Assembly (NCBI GenBank): GCA_964467785.1
Contig: CAYXVB010000020.1
Location: 1-32,152, forward strand
Origin: CAYXVB01 sp964467785
Lineage (GTDB): Bacteria; Bdellovibrionota; UBA1018
Length of the DNA stretch: 32,152 nt
Reading direction: 5' to 3'
Shown here: positions 1 to 7,813 of the stretch, in pieces
How positions within the stretch are numbered: the first letter of the stretch is position 1
Layout: every line of letters starts with the position of its first letter
Position numbers and translations under genes: made by a program
Notes under the pieces: generated by a model
Databases searched by the model: none
The model's input: the letters and a program-made list of their open reading frames with translations, nothing else
What the model was told of the DNA's origin: nothing

Positions 1-353
1 CAAAAAACAACCCAAATAAGCACACAATATAACAAAACAAACCAATTCCGATCTAAAAAAATAAGAGGCGAGCTGATTCAACCACTCTCACACCTCTCCA
101 TACCTTAGAAATGCGATGACCTAGTTGATAGGGCGGCACCATAACCCAACTTTTTCTGAGCACCAAAGCGAATCTTTGTGAAGCCATGTCGAAGTATTGA
201 TGATGCGGCGCAGCGTGAATCGCTCCGCACCACAATTCCGAGTGTGTCCATCAGGGATCACCACAATATCTTGATTCGACCCCAGTCCGGCTATTGCCTT
301 AATCTGCCCTCGTTGGGATAAAGAGCGGGTTCAAATCAAAAAGGGGAAGACTA
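1..353. other. Left-end region without a convincing gene
   Basis: I see no supportable gene here. The first 50 bases are strikingly A/C-rich and almost free of G, unlike the GC-rich remainder. On the minus strand one frame stays open from about 325 down to a stop at 121, but it has no good start codon or ribosome site and matches nothing I recognise. The last bases carry the ribosome-binding site (AGGGGAAG) of the thermonuclease gene. Confidence 0.5.
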
Positions 354-1145
354 ATGAAGAAGTTGATGTGGGCTAAGGCAGTTATTTTAGTGGCAACCGT
401 GCTGAGCGCCTCGATTGTCGGTGCCTCGGAGTTTGAAACTGCTTCCCCCCGCTTCGTGAGGGGCATCCCGAACCAGCAATACCCCCAATCCATCCTTCAT
501 CGTGGGAGTGTCACGCGCATTGTGGATGGCGACACCGTTCGTTTTGTACCTGGCGCAGCGGGTGTCGTCCCCGGCGAGCTCAAGATTCGAATGGTCAATA
601 TTGATGCTCCTGAAACGCATTTTCCGACGGATGCCGGCCCAGTGGTTGGACAGCAGCCCTGGGGCAATTTCGCGACGGATGCTTTGCGCAGCCTGATTAC
701 CGATCCCGCTAACGCCGAGCTCGAGGACTTCGGGCTCGATAAGTACGGCCGGACGCTCGGCCGCCTCTATATCAAAGGGCAGGACATCAATCTTGCGATG
801 GTCCGCTCGGGCATGGCTTACCCCTATCCGATTTGCGCGGACGCGGATTGCACCCCGGACTTCTTTCAGCGCCATCATGTAGATGCTTATTCGGCCGCAT
901 GCGAAGAAGCTGTGGCATATGGTCGCGGAGTGCACAATCCCCGCAAGCCGCTCACGGAGCCTCCTTACTTGTTCCGTCTCCGGATGAACGACAAGCCGGC
1001 TTCCAAGTTCGTTGGCGACATCAAGACTCGCCGGCTCTACGCTCCGGATCAGTACAATCAGGTGCCGCTCTGCAGCCGTGTCTTCTTCCTCAAGGAGAGG
1101 GAGGCCAACGCGGTTGGATACTACCGGATCCGCGGTTTGCGTTGA
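354..1145 (+). CDS. Secreted thermonuclease (SNase-like) family protein
   Basis: Predicted exported nuclease that would cleave DNA/RNA phosphodiester bonds outside the cytoplasm. The 263-residue product starts with a signal peptide (about residues 1-24, ending VGAS). The SNase fold follows from about residue 50: VDGDT (57-61) and IRMVNIDAPE (78-87) supply the calcium-binding Asp residues, the catalytic Arg79 and Glu87, and YGR (131-133) supplies the second catalytic Arg. All expected catalytic positions are present, so activity is likely. A tail from about residue 217 (FVGDIKTRRLYAPDQ...VFFLKEREANAVGYYR) resembles the small Ada-type zinc-binding module often fused to bacterial thermonucleases, but most of its cysteines are missing. 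The start is supported by AGGGGAAG seven or so bases upstream. It ends 6 bp from the convergent TPR gene. Confidence 0.9.
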   Translation: MKKLMWAKAVILVATVLSASIVGASEFETASPRFVRGIPNQQYPQSILHRGSVTRIVDGDTVRFVPGAAGVVPGELKIRMVNIDAPETHFPTDAGPVVGQQPWGNFATDALRSLITDPANAELEDFGLDKYGRTLGRLYIKGQDINLAMVRSGMAYPYPICADADCTPDFFQRHHVDAYSAACEEAVAYGRGVHNPRKPLTEPPYLFRLRMNDKPASKFVGDIKTRRLYAPDQYNQVPLCSRVFFLKEREANAVGYYRIRGLR

Positions 1146-1151
1146 GTCGCT

Positions 1152-2729
1152 TTAATTCAATGACCAGCTGACGCCTACGCCCGACGTCCAGCGGTTGTAT
1201 GAAAAATTGCCGTCGCTGGACGTATTGATGACGTAGGACAGATCGATCAACGCGGACCAGCGAGGCATAAAGTTCCATGTGTAGGTCGGATGGATGGTCA
1301 GGTTGCCGTCACGTCGGGTGGAGTTGTAGTAGGAGTAGCCTGCAACACTTACATCGACGTAGAGCGAGCTGGTGGCATTGAACCGGATCATGTTGTTGAC
1401 GTCGACTGTAGCGATCAGATTGGTCATGGCGCCGCGGGTGTCCACGTTCTCCAGAGAGAGCGTTGCGCCCGGATTCAAGAAGCGATTGCCGGTCTCGAAC
1501 CTGCCTGAAACTCGCGCGTACTGGGTATTGCCGGAGTAGTCCGAGGTGTACGGATAGTAGTGGCGGCGCACTCCGAGGTCGAGTTGGTATTGGACCCGAT
1601 TGGATGGCGCCCAACGCAGGTACGGACTCACGTCCAGGATGTGCGCGAATGGATAGGTCGGGCGGAAGGCGTAGCTGCCATCAGCCGCCGCCGTGCTCTG
1701 AACCGTGTAGGTGTAGTCGATCTTGATGCCATGGGGCGTACTCGAAAGCGGCGCGCGCGTCAGATAAAAAGTTGGATTGAGCGACGCATACTGCGACGAG
1801 GCGGTGGTGCCGTTGGAATTGAGGTTCATCGAAGCGCGGAGACTGCCCACCCATTGCCAGGGCCTCATCGCGGAGCTCATCCACCCGCCACCGGCGGCGG
1901 CGTTGGCCTTGAGTGAGGCCGAGCCCGTGGGGGCGGGACCGGCCACGGGTGTGAGCGAGACGTTGCTGTCGAACTGCGGCAGCAGGTTCGCGGTCAGGAA
2001 CCATTGCCCCTTGTCGAATGGGCTGAGCATGGACTCGGTGCTCGCCGTGATGTTCATGGCGGTGGGATTGTCCTTGAGGCCGCCGCCGATCGATCGCGCT
2101 TCGACTAGTTTTCCCAGTCCGATGGAGCCGTTGCCGTTTTTGAGGTGGATCAGGCCCAGATAGTAGTTGCCGATCATCCGGAGCTCGGCTTCCGAATCGC
2201 CTGAAACGACATCGAAATGCGTCTCCGCTTCCGAAAGCCGACCAGCGCTGAATTTGGCGATCCCGAGGAAGAGATGGCTCGCGGTGACGTTCGTGCCGAG
2301 CGCGATCGCCCTTAGGAAGTGCTTTTCGGCGACGGCGGGCTTTTTCTGTCGATTGTAGATGACGCCAAGCTCGAAGTGGTAGGGGCCGGTCTCTTTCGCG
2401 GGTTTGAGGGGGATGAGGCGGGTATAGGTATCGATCGCTTCGCGATCATCCCCCATGGTTTTCAGCGTCAGCGCCTTGAGTTGGAGCGCATCCACGTGGC
2501 GGGGGTCCTGCTTGAGGAGCTGATTGAGGATCCGGAGCGCTTCGTCGGACTTGCGCTTATTGTAGGCGATGACCGCCTCGGAGTAGAGGGGCTCGACCGA
2601 AATGCCCGGATGCGACTCCTCGGCGCGCGCGGGCGGGCTCGGTGCCAATATGGCGAAGATAACAATTATTGCCGCCAGGAGCTGTCGGAACGGACTCGTG
2701 TCCACGGTGACACGCTTTGCTAAAGGCAT
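1152..2729 (-). CDS. Exported TPR-repeat protein with beta-barrel-like C-terminal half
   Basis: Function unknown. The 525-residue product has a signal peptide (hydrophobic LLAAIIVIFAILAPSPPARA at about 17-36), then roughly five tetratricopeptide-type helical repeats (about residues 45-235; for example SDEALRILNQLLKQDPRHVDALQLKAL is one unit spread over 60-86), which usually mediate protein contacts. From about residue 240 the sequence becomes alternating, aromatic-rich and Asn/Ser/Tyr-rich, ending SGVGVSWSLN, as expected of an outer-membrane beta-barrel. This architecture resembles surface-lipid or polysaccharide-export-like TPR-porins, but I cannot assign a substrate. It is divergent from the FecR-domain gene with about 66 bp between starts, a pairing that suggests a shared promoter region and perhaps a common envelope role. 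No strong ribosome site is visible; the start was chosen for the signal peptide. Confidence 0.8.
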   Translation of the reverse strand: MPLAKRVTVDTSPFRQLLAAIIVIFAILAPSPPARAEESHPGISVEPLYSEAVIAYNKRKSDEALRILNQLLKQDPRHVDALQLKALTLKTMGDDREAIDTYTRLIPLKPAKETGPYHFELGVIYNRQKKPAVAEKHFLRAIALGTNVTASHLFLGIAKFSAGRLSEAETHFDVVSGDSEAELRMIGNYYLGLIHLKNGNGSIGLGKLVEARSIGGGLKDNPTAMNITASTESMLSPFDKGQWFLTANLLPQFDSNVSLTPVAGPAPTGSASLKANAAAGGGWMSSAMRPWQWVGSLRASMNLNSNGTTASSQYASLNPTFYLTRAPLSSTPHGIKIDYTYTVQSTAAADGSYAFRPTYPFAHILDVSPYLRWAPSNRVQYQLDLGVRRHYYPYTSDYSGNTQYARVSGRFETGNRFLNPGATLSLENVDTRGAMTNLIATVDVNNMIRFNATSSLYVDVSVAGYSYYNSTRRDGNLTIHPTYTWNFMPRWSALIDLSYVINTSSDGNFSYNRWTSGVGVSWSLN

Positions 2730-2795
2730 CCATTGAGTCTACCATGGAGTAAGTATCCTCTGTGTAGCGGTAACGGCGGAACGTTTGGAGAAGTC

Positions 2796-3824
2796 ATGCA
2801 AAGTCGAAAAAAAAATTCGGCACAGGGTCCTCGGTTCCTGGCAGACGGCGCCCTCGCCTTCACGGCACTGGCAGCGTCGGCTCTTTGCGTCGAGGCCGCC
2901 GAGAGCGTTGACCGTCAAATCGCTGGCGAAGTGGTCAGCGTTTCCGGAAAGGTATTTATCCGGCAGGACGGGCGCGCTGCTGTCGGGGCGCTTGCCGCGG
3001 CCAAAGGCGGGGATCCGATTCGAGCGGGCGACATCGTGAACACGTCGAGCGACGGCCAGGTCAAGCTCCTCCTCAAAGACAAGAGCATCGTCGATCTGGG
3101 GCCATCGGCGCTTTTCAAGGTCGAGAAGTTCGAGCCCAAGAACGGCACGGACCGCGAGTTCAAGGGCAATATGATGTATGGAAACCTGCGCGCGGCGGTG
3201 TCTCAGAAGATCACCGGCACGGGCAAGTTCCAGGTCCGCACCCCCACGGCCACCATGGGTGTCCGCGGTACCGAGTTTGTCATCAAGTCCGATCCCCCGG
3301 CCACTCTCGCTGAGATCCGCCAGGTCGTACTCGCGCCCGAGAAGCCGGTCGCCGCTCCATCGTCATCCGAGGGTAAATCCGCCAAGACGGAAATCACGGT
3401 CATCCAAGGCCGGGTGGACGTCGAGCAGAAGGTCCCGGAAACAACCTCAGGTGGTGAGGTTAAGAAGACGGCGCCCGTCGTGCTGACCGCGGGCACGCAG
3501 CTGGTGACCACTCAGGAAGACAAGGCGCCCGCCAAGGCCGTTAAGCTCGAGGCCCAGCAAGTCGCGCAGATCGCGCAAAGCGTGAAAGTTAAGGACAACA
3601 CCTTCCAGAAGGCCGTGATCGTCGACGTCGGCGGCAAGGACTCGGGCGCCGGCGAGGCGACCCGGGCGCTGATCGGTACCGCCATCGCCAATGTCGCGGT
3701 CCCGCAGATCACCGTGGGCAACGCCGGCTTTACCGGCACGTTCAGCGCGGTGGATTTGACTCGAGCGCCCAGCTTCAATTATCAGGCGGGTCTGAAGACG
3801 CTGACCGTGATCATCCAGAAGTGA
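2796..3824 (+). CDS. FecR-domain exported protein
   Basis: A 342-residue protein with a FecR-type domain. I chose the ATG at 2796 because TTGGAG lies five bases before it and it yields an N-terminal export signal (MQSRKKNSAQGPRFLADG then ALAFTALAASALCVEA). An in-frame ATG at 2733 is possible but has no ribosome site. The core (about residues 40-175) shows the family pattern: VVSVSGKVFIRQ, a GDPIRAGDIVNTSSDGQVKL strand pair, LKDKSIVDLGPSALF, and TPTATMGVRGTEFVI. Stand-alone FecR-domain proteins of this kind, without a TonB receptor or ECF sigma factor nearby, are usually surface or periplasmic scaffolds rather than iron regulators. The rest is Lys/Ala/Val-rich and low in recognisable motifs. 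Its last 14 bases overlap the convergent DedA gene. It is divergent from the TPR/barrel gene, so a joint envelope function is an inference. Confidence 0.85.
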   Translation: MQSRKKNSAQGPRFLADGALAFTALAASALCVEAAESVDRQIAGEVVSVSGKVFIRQDGRAAVGALAAAKGGDPIRAGDIVNTSSDGQVKLLLKDKSIVDLGPSALFKVEKFEPKNGTDREFKGNMMYGNLRAAVSQKITGTGKFQVRTPTATMGVRGTEFVIKSDPPATLAEIRQVVLAPEKPVAAPSSSEGKSAKTEITVIQGRVDVEQKVPETTSGGEVKKTAPVVLTAGTQLVTTQEDKAPAKAVKLEAQQVAQIAQSVKVKDNTFQKAVIVDVGGKDSGAGEATRALIGTAIANVAVPQITVGNAGFTGTFSAVDLTRAPSFNYQAGLKTLTVIIQK

Positions 3825-4389
3825 GCCGCTGGCGGCGCCGGCGCTCGTGGATGACGATTGCTAGGATCGCGGTTCCCAGGATCGCCCCCGCCGTCATTCC
3901 GACTTTTTTGTAGGCATCCGTGATGGAGGATGATGTCTCGCCGATCTGCTTTCCGATGAGCAGCAGCAGGGGGATGTGCAGGCAAGAGGCCAGGTAATCG
4001 GTTTTGAGGAACTTCTTCAAGCTCATGCCTGAGATCCCGTACGCCAGATAAACCGCGCCGCGGACCGTGGGCGTGAACCGGGTGAGAAAAACCACCCAGG
4101 CGCCGTAACGTCTGACGTACTCCAAGGCTTCCTCGACCCCCTTGCGTTTGAGAAGTCGGCTACCCACGCGGCTGCCGAGGAACGCCATCCAAAAATCCGC
4201 GGGCATCAGGCAGACCTGGATCACGAGCAGCGTCGGAAGGAAGTGGACCTTGCCTTGCGCCCAGAGCAGGCCCATCGTGATGATGATGACCTCCTCGGGA
4301 AAGACCGCGATGAACATGCCCTGAAGGATAAGGCCGCCCGCCAGGAGATAGATCTGAAGTTCGGAAAGTCCGTTGATCAGGTCAAGCAC
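3811..4389 (-). CDS. DedA family (VTT/SNARE-associated) inner-membrane protein
   Basis: A 192-residue polytopic membrane protein of the DedA family; members are inner-membrane proteins linked to undecaprenyl-phosphate or phospholipid translocation and envelope homeostasis. Hydrophobic segments occur near residues 12-40, 48-72, 100-120 and 138-180. The family hallmark is clear: a G-[SR]-x-G-type segment (FLGSRVGSRLLKRKG, about 70-84) and the FxxRFTPTVRGAVYLAYGISGMS stretch spread over 102-124, where the essential Arg and Pro sit. The start is a GTG; no in-frame ATG lies just upstream because TGA intervenes. It lies 37 bp downstream of the patatin gene on the same strand, so the two are probably cotranscribed and may both act on lipids (inference). 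Its 3' end overlaps the convergent FecR-domain gene by 14 bp. Confidence 0.87.
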   Translation of the reverse strand: MLDLINGLSELQIYLLAGGLILQGMFIAVFPEEVIIITMGLLWAQGKVHFLPTLLVIQVCLMPADFWMAFLGSRVGSRLLKRKGVEEALEYVRRYGAWVVFLTRFTPTVRGAVYLAYGISGMSLKKFLKTDYLASCLHIPLLLLIGKQIGETSSSITDAYKKVGMTAGAILGTAILAIVIHERRRRQRLTSG

Positions 4390-4426
4390 TTCAGAGAGTT
4401 ACCATGGCTGGGTTCCGAGCGTCGAA

Positions 4427-5794
4427 TCAGGATTGCGTTGAGCGGCCGGAATCGGTCGTACCGATCACGGGTTCGTCCTTGCGGTCCGCGAATTGGTATT
4501 CCCGCAGAGTGTCAATCGCGGCGCGAAAACCGCTGCGCACGATATCGGCCATTTTGCGGGGCGAAAGGCTGAAGTGCTCGCCGAAGAACATCTGTGAATC
4601 AGCCGCGTTGGGATGGATGTAAATGGTGTCCACATCCATCCGATGGTGGAGCTCTTTTTCAAGGATTTCGGTGATCCGCCGGCGATGGTCCTCGGAGATG
4701 CCCTGCTCCTTGCAGTAACTCGAAACCGCGGAAATGGCCGTGCGCTGGGTCAGCTTGTTGTGGACGTAGTTGTTGATCTTCTGTTCGATCACCTGGTAAA
4801 TCGCCTGAATCGCGATCGCCGGCAGGCCGCGTTCGGTCAGCGACCCGATCCCGGGAGCCAGGTGATAGGGCTGATGGGTATAGCTTGCAAAGACCAGGTC
4901 CGCGCCACTGTCGATCGCGACATGGGTCGAGAGCGTGTCCCGGATCTCCCCGTCGATATAATGGATCGTGTCCCCTTCCTTGTTGCGGATCGGGTACGGA
5001 GCGAAGATCAGCGGCAAGGCCGTGCTTGCGGCGCACGCGTCGGAGACGGGCACGTCGTTGTCGTATTGGCAGGTCAGATCCGAAGGTGGCGGCTGGTAGC
5101 TGTATTTGCCGAAGACTACCTTGCGCGAATGGTTGAGCTGGGTCGCCACGATGAACAAGTCGGCTAGGTAGTCCTGGAAGCGGTTGGAAGGCAGCACTTC
5201 CTCGCGCAGGTATTGTTCGATCCCGTTTGTGGAGAAGACGCCGGTCGCCTTGATCCACTGCAGCTGGAGCAGTGCTTCGAGGTTACCCTCCATCAGCCCG
5301 GAAATGGTCTTTCGGATGAAGGAGAACTGGTTGATCTGCTCCTTGACCAGCGCCGGACGGGGTCGGAACATCTTCTGATAGGTCAGGCGCGGCAGTATTT
5401 TCGGGTAAGTCTCGGCCGGGTTGTTCGGGTCCGAGGGGGGCCGGGACAAGAAAGAGTTGAAGATATTGTCGAGCGAGTAGCCGGCCGCCAGATAGGACGA
5501 AATGATCGAGCCGGCGCTGGATCCGACGTAGGTCGAGATCTCCATCGGGTTCGGCGTTCGGGGCTTTCCCTGTCCAGCGGGCGGCATCAGGCCGCCGTAG
5601 AACTTAAATCCCTGTTCTTGCAGGGCCAATGCGACCCCGAGATGGAACGCGCCAGCCTTGGTAGCCCCGCCACTGCAGACAAAGGCAATCTTTCGTTTGG
5701 GGCCGATCGTTATCTTTGCCGGGTTTTTACCCGGGGCGTTGCCCTTCGACACTGGATATAAGATTACTTGAATTTCGCGGTCATGGAAATACAA
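4427..5794 (-). CDS. Patatin-like phospholipase family protein
   Basis: Predicted serine lipid acyl hydrolase. The 455-residue protein carries the complete patatin dyad: the glycine-rich oxyanion-hole motif FVCSGGATKAGAFHLG (38-53), the nucleophile elbow GSSAG (Ser93) and the catalytic Asp281 in YIDGE (279-283). There is no signal peptide, so it may act in the cytoplasm, at the inner membrane, or be delivered by another route. It is longer than a minimal patatin domain; about 160 residues follow the Asp and include a basic/His-rich stretch (EDHRRRITEILEKELHHR). The start at 5794 lies only 7 bp from the start of the divergent HTH gene, and no ribosome site precedes it, so a GTG 13 codons downstream may be the true start. 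DedA follows on the same strand. Confidence 0.88.
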   Translation of the reverse strand: MYFHDREIQVILYPVSKGNAPGKNPAKITIGPKRKIAFVCSGGATKAGAFHLGVALALQEQGFKFYGGLMPPAGQGKPRTPNPMEISTYVGSSAGSIISSYLAAGYSLDNIFNSFLSRPPSDPNNPAETYPKILPRLTYQKMFRPRPALVKEQINQFSFIRKTISGLMEGNLEALLQLQWIKATGVFSTNGIEQYLREEVLPSNRFQDYLADLFIVATQLNHSRKVVFGKYSYQPPPSDLTCQYDNDVPVSDACAASTALPLIFAPYPIRNKEGDTIHYIDGEIRDTLSTHVAIDSGADLVFASYTHQPYHLAPGIGSLTERGLPAIAIQAIYQVIEQKINNYVHNKLTQRTAISAVSSYCKEQGISEDHRRRITEILEKELHHRMDVDTIYIHPNAADSQMFFGEHFSLSPRKMADIVRSGFRAAIDTLREYQFADRKDEPVIGTTDSGRSTQS

Positions 5795-5795
5795 T
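5768..5795 (+). promoter_or_regulatory. Candidate sigma70-type promoter for the HTH gene
   Basis: TTGAAT (5768-5773) and TACAAT (5790-5795) are separated by 16 bp, close to the sigma70 consensus. Transcription would begin near 5802, that is at the first possible ATG of the HTH gene. This would favour the downstream ATG at 5835 as its real start. The site overlaps the start of the divergent patatin gene, another reason to doubt that gene's first ATG. Recognised by eye only. Confidence 0.35.
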
Positions 5796-5801
5796 TGATC
5801 T

Positions 5802-6230
5802 ATGGAAGGCTCGGAGATAGCTTCGAGTACGAGTATGGCACAGTGGATTCCTTTGATGGATTATGCGGTGAAGTATGGCGTCAGTTTGTCGACGCTGCGT
5901 CGCTATATCAAGGCCAACAAAATCCTCTATAAGATCGAAAATGGTCGGTATCTGCTGCGTGAAGACGCAACCTCTCTCGCGCATGGAGAGATGACCGCGC
6001 AGGCAGCGCAGCCTCAGTCCATCCGTGGCGAGTTAGCGGCTCCCCTTGTGAAGCCTTCCCAACCATCGATCCCGGTCGCGAACCATCCGGAAGTGGAGCG
6101 ATTGAAGATCGAGTTGAGAAAGGCCCGCGAAGAAATCGCGGAGCTCAAGATGCTGGTCGCCCTTTATGAAGATCAAATCCAACCCAAAGCGCCGTCTCCC
6201 CCGAATCATCGGCCTTTCTTTGAGGTCTGA
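5802..6230 (+). CDS. Small HTH DNA-binding protein with C-terminal coiled coil
   Basis: A 142-residue (or 131-residue, if it starts at ATG 5835) protein. WIPLMDYAVKYGVSLSTLRR (about 14-33) followed by YIKANKILYKIENGRYLL is a winged-helix/excisionase-like HTH: a short helix pair recognising a cue, a basic second helix and a beta wing with the usual NGRYLL end. The middle is a flexible Pro/Ala/Gln-rich linker, and residues about 94-125 (EVERLKIELRKAREEIAELK then MLVALYEDQI) form heptads of a coiled coil, so it probably dimerises through its C-terminus. I do not know its target. It sits 7 bp upstream of an exported barrel protein on the same strand and may be cotranscribed with it. The organisation (N-terminal HTH plus coiled coil) fits a small transcription factor; direct role unproved. 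Confidence 0.75.
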   Translation: MEGSEIASSTSMAQWIPLMDYAVKYGVSLSTLRRYIKANKILYKIENGRYLLREDATSLAHGEMTAQAAQPQSIRGELAAPLVKPSQPSIPVANHPEVERLKIELRKAREEIAELKMLVALYEDQIQPKAPSPPNHRPFFEV

Positions 6231-6237
6231 GCGCGCG

Positions 6238-7809
6238 GTGCGCCCACGGATTCCTGCCCTTTCCACGCTGATCATTTCCCTGACGGCGGTGACCCCGGCT
6301 GCCCTCTTGCTTGCCTCCACGCCGGCTTGGGCCAACACGGAGCTCGATCGGCGTTACGCGCTTGAGACAGTGGGTTTGCTTCGCTCCGTAGACAACATGG
6401 ACGGTCTGTTTTCCGACTATGTGGTTACGGCTTATAAAGATTATTTTGCGCGTCAAAGTCGGTTTGTCCTCCAGGATTTGTCGCGCAGCGACGAGCTTCT
6501 CACGCGCTCCAAGCTGCCTTACGCCAAGATCATTCAGGACAATGCGATCCTCGCGCAGCTCTCCCGGTCCACGCGCTCACAGACCTTGATCCGCACCAAG
6601 GTGTATAAAGAGGGACCGCAATATCGATTCAACCTAGAGTGGCTGCACGCCCCTTCGATGGATCTCCTGGCCACGGGCGAATTCGTCCTTCAGGATCTCC
6701 ACGACGGCAAGGGTTTCAGCATGCAGGATCTCCGCGAGTCGCTCCAGGCGGCGCTCGATGCGATGATCCGCAAGTTGCCATTCCAAGGCGCCGTCACCGG
6801 CCGTGACAACAATTCGGTGACCATCAATCTGGGTTCGACTTCGGGCCTGAAGCCTGGCGACATCGTCGTTGTTGGCACGATTGACGATGCCAAGCGCCAC
6901 CCGCTTCTTAAAGAGGTGGTGGACTGGACGGTCACGCCGGTTGGCCGAGTCAGCATCGATCAGGTCGATGAGAAAATCGCCTTCGGTCAGGTGGTCGAGG
7001 AGACGGAAGGCCACAAGGTGGCCCGCTACCAAAAGGTGACTCAGATCATTCCCAAGTCGGTGCCGGCGGCGCCCTTGGTGGTCAAGGACGATTCCGACGA
7101 AGGAGGATACCGCGGCCCGACTATCGGTTGGCTCGGCGGCGAGCTCTGGGGTGGTGGCCTGAGTCGGCAGATTGGCAATGCGGCGGGGACGACGGGGCGC
7201 ACCGGGGGTGGGCTGTTGTTTGGCGCCAAAGTCGAGTCGAATATCTGGCTGACTCGTGAGACCTTTGCGGATCTTCATCTCGGTTGGGGCACGAGCGGTT
7301 ACGGACAAAAGGATCTCGCAACTGCGGCGTCCTCCTCGGCTGACACGCTTTCCAGTACCTCGGCGCAGATGACGCATTTCCGTCTTTCGCTCGGTTATTC
7401 CTACCTGGTTAACCGCGACATGTTTGGTCCTAAGGCTTGGGCCAAGTTGGGTTACCAGAGCACTTTGTTCATGATGCCGGTCAACGCGGCAGAGCTGGTG
7501 GATTCGGTGACGTTCTCCTCGCTGCTCGTGGGCATTGGCGGACAGTTGCCCATCCGGGACCAGCTTGGCGCGATGATGACGCTGGACTTCGGCGTGTTTC
7601 CCGGTGTTTCGGAAACCGGGGGAATCAATGGCTCGGTGTCTTCGTCTTCGACGGTCTTGTTTTTCCTGGGCGGGTATTATCACTACACGCCCCGTTTGAC
7701 GGTGCGGGCCGGTATCGAGGTCAACGCCTTCGGGGCGCAGTTCTCCAACGGCAGCAGCCTCGCCCAAAAAACCGTTACATTCGCCCCGGCTCTCCTGTAT
7801 TACTTTTAG
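6238..7809 (+). CDS. Exported protein with probable outer-membrane beta-barrel C-terminus
   Basis: Unrecognised family. I start it at GTG 6238, seven bases after the stop of the HTH gene, because that gives a textbook signal peptide (basic MRPR, hydrophobic core, cleavage after STPAWA) and has GAGG upstream at 6222. The in-frame ATG at 6166 would add 24 residues and overlap the preceding gene by 65 bp. After the signal the first 230 residues are soluble and alpha/beta in character (QDLSRSDELLTRSKLPYAKI; RESLQAALDAMIRKLPFQG), followed by a small beta module (VTINLGSTSGLKPGDIVVVG) resembling a FlgT/CsgG-type or SH3-like fold. From about residue 300 glycine/aromatic alternating strands run to a terminal LLYYF, as in outer-membrane barrels ending in Phe. 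It is followed four bases later by ligA. Confidence 0.78.
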   Translation: MRPRIPALSTLIISLTAVTPAALLLASTPAWANTELDRRYALETVGLLRSVDNMDGLFSDYVVTAYKDYFARQSRFVLQDLSRSDELLTRSKLPYAKIIQDNAILAQLSRSTRSQTLIRTKVYKEGPQYRFNLEWLHAPSMDLLATGEFVLQDLHDGKGFSMQDLRESLQAALDAMIRKLPFQGAVTGRDNNSVTINLGSTSGLKPGDIVVVGTIDDAKRHPLLKEVVDWTVTPVGRVSIDQVDEKIAFGQVVEETEGHKVARYQKVTQIIPKSVPAAPLVVKDDSDEGGYRGPTIGWLGGELWGGGLSRQIGNAAGTTGRTGGGLLFGAKVESNIWLTRETFADLHLGWGTSGYGQKDLATAASSSADTLSSTSAQMTHFRLSLGYSYLVNRDMFGPKAWAKLGYQSTLFMMPVNAAELVDSVTFSSLLVGIGGQLPIRDQLGAMMTLDFGVFPGVSETGGINGSVSSSSTVLFFLGGYYHYTPRLTVRAGIEVNAFGAQFSNGSSLAQKTVTFAPALLYYF

Positions 7810-7813
7810 CGCC

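Noticed and set aside
53..325. Minus-strand open frame in the left-end region as a gene remnant
   Set aside because: No start codon with a ribosome site, no similarity that I recognise, and length within chance expectation.
6166..6240. ATG at 6166 as the start of the barrel protein
   Set aside because: It would overlap the HTH gene by 65 bp and give an over-long basic N-terminus. GTG 6238, just after the HTH stop, gives a normal signal peptide.
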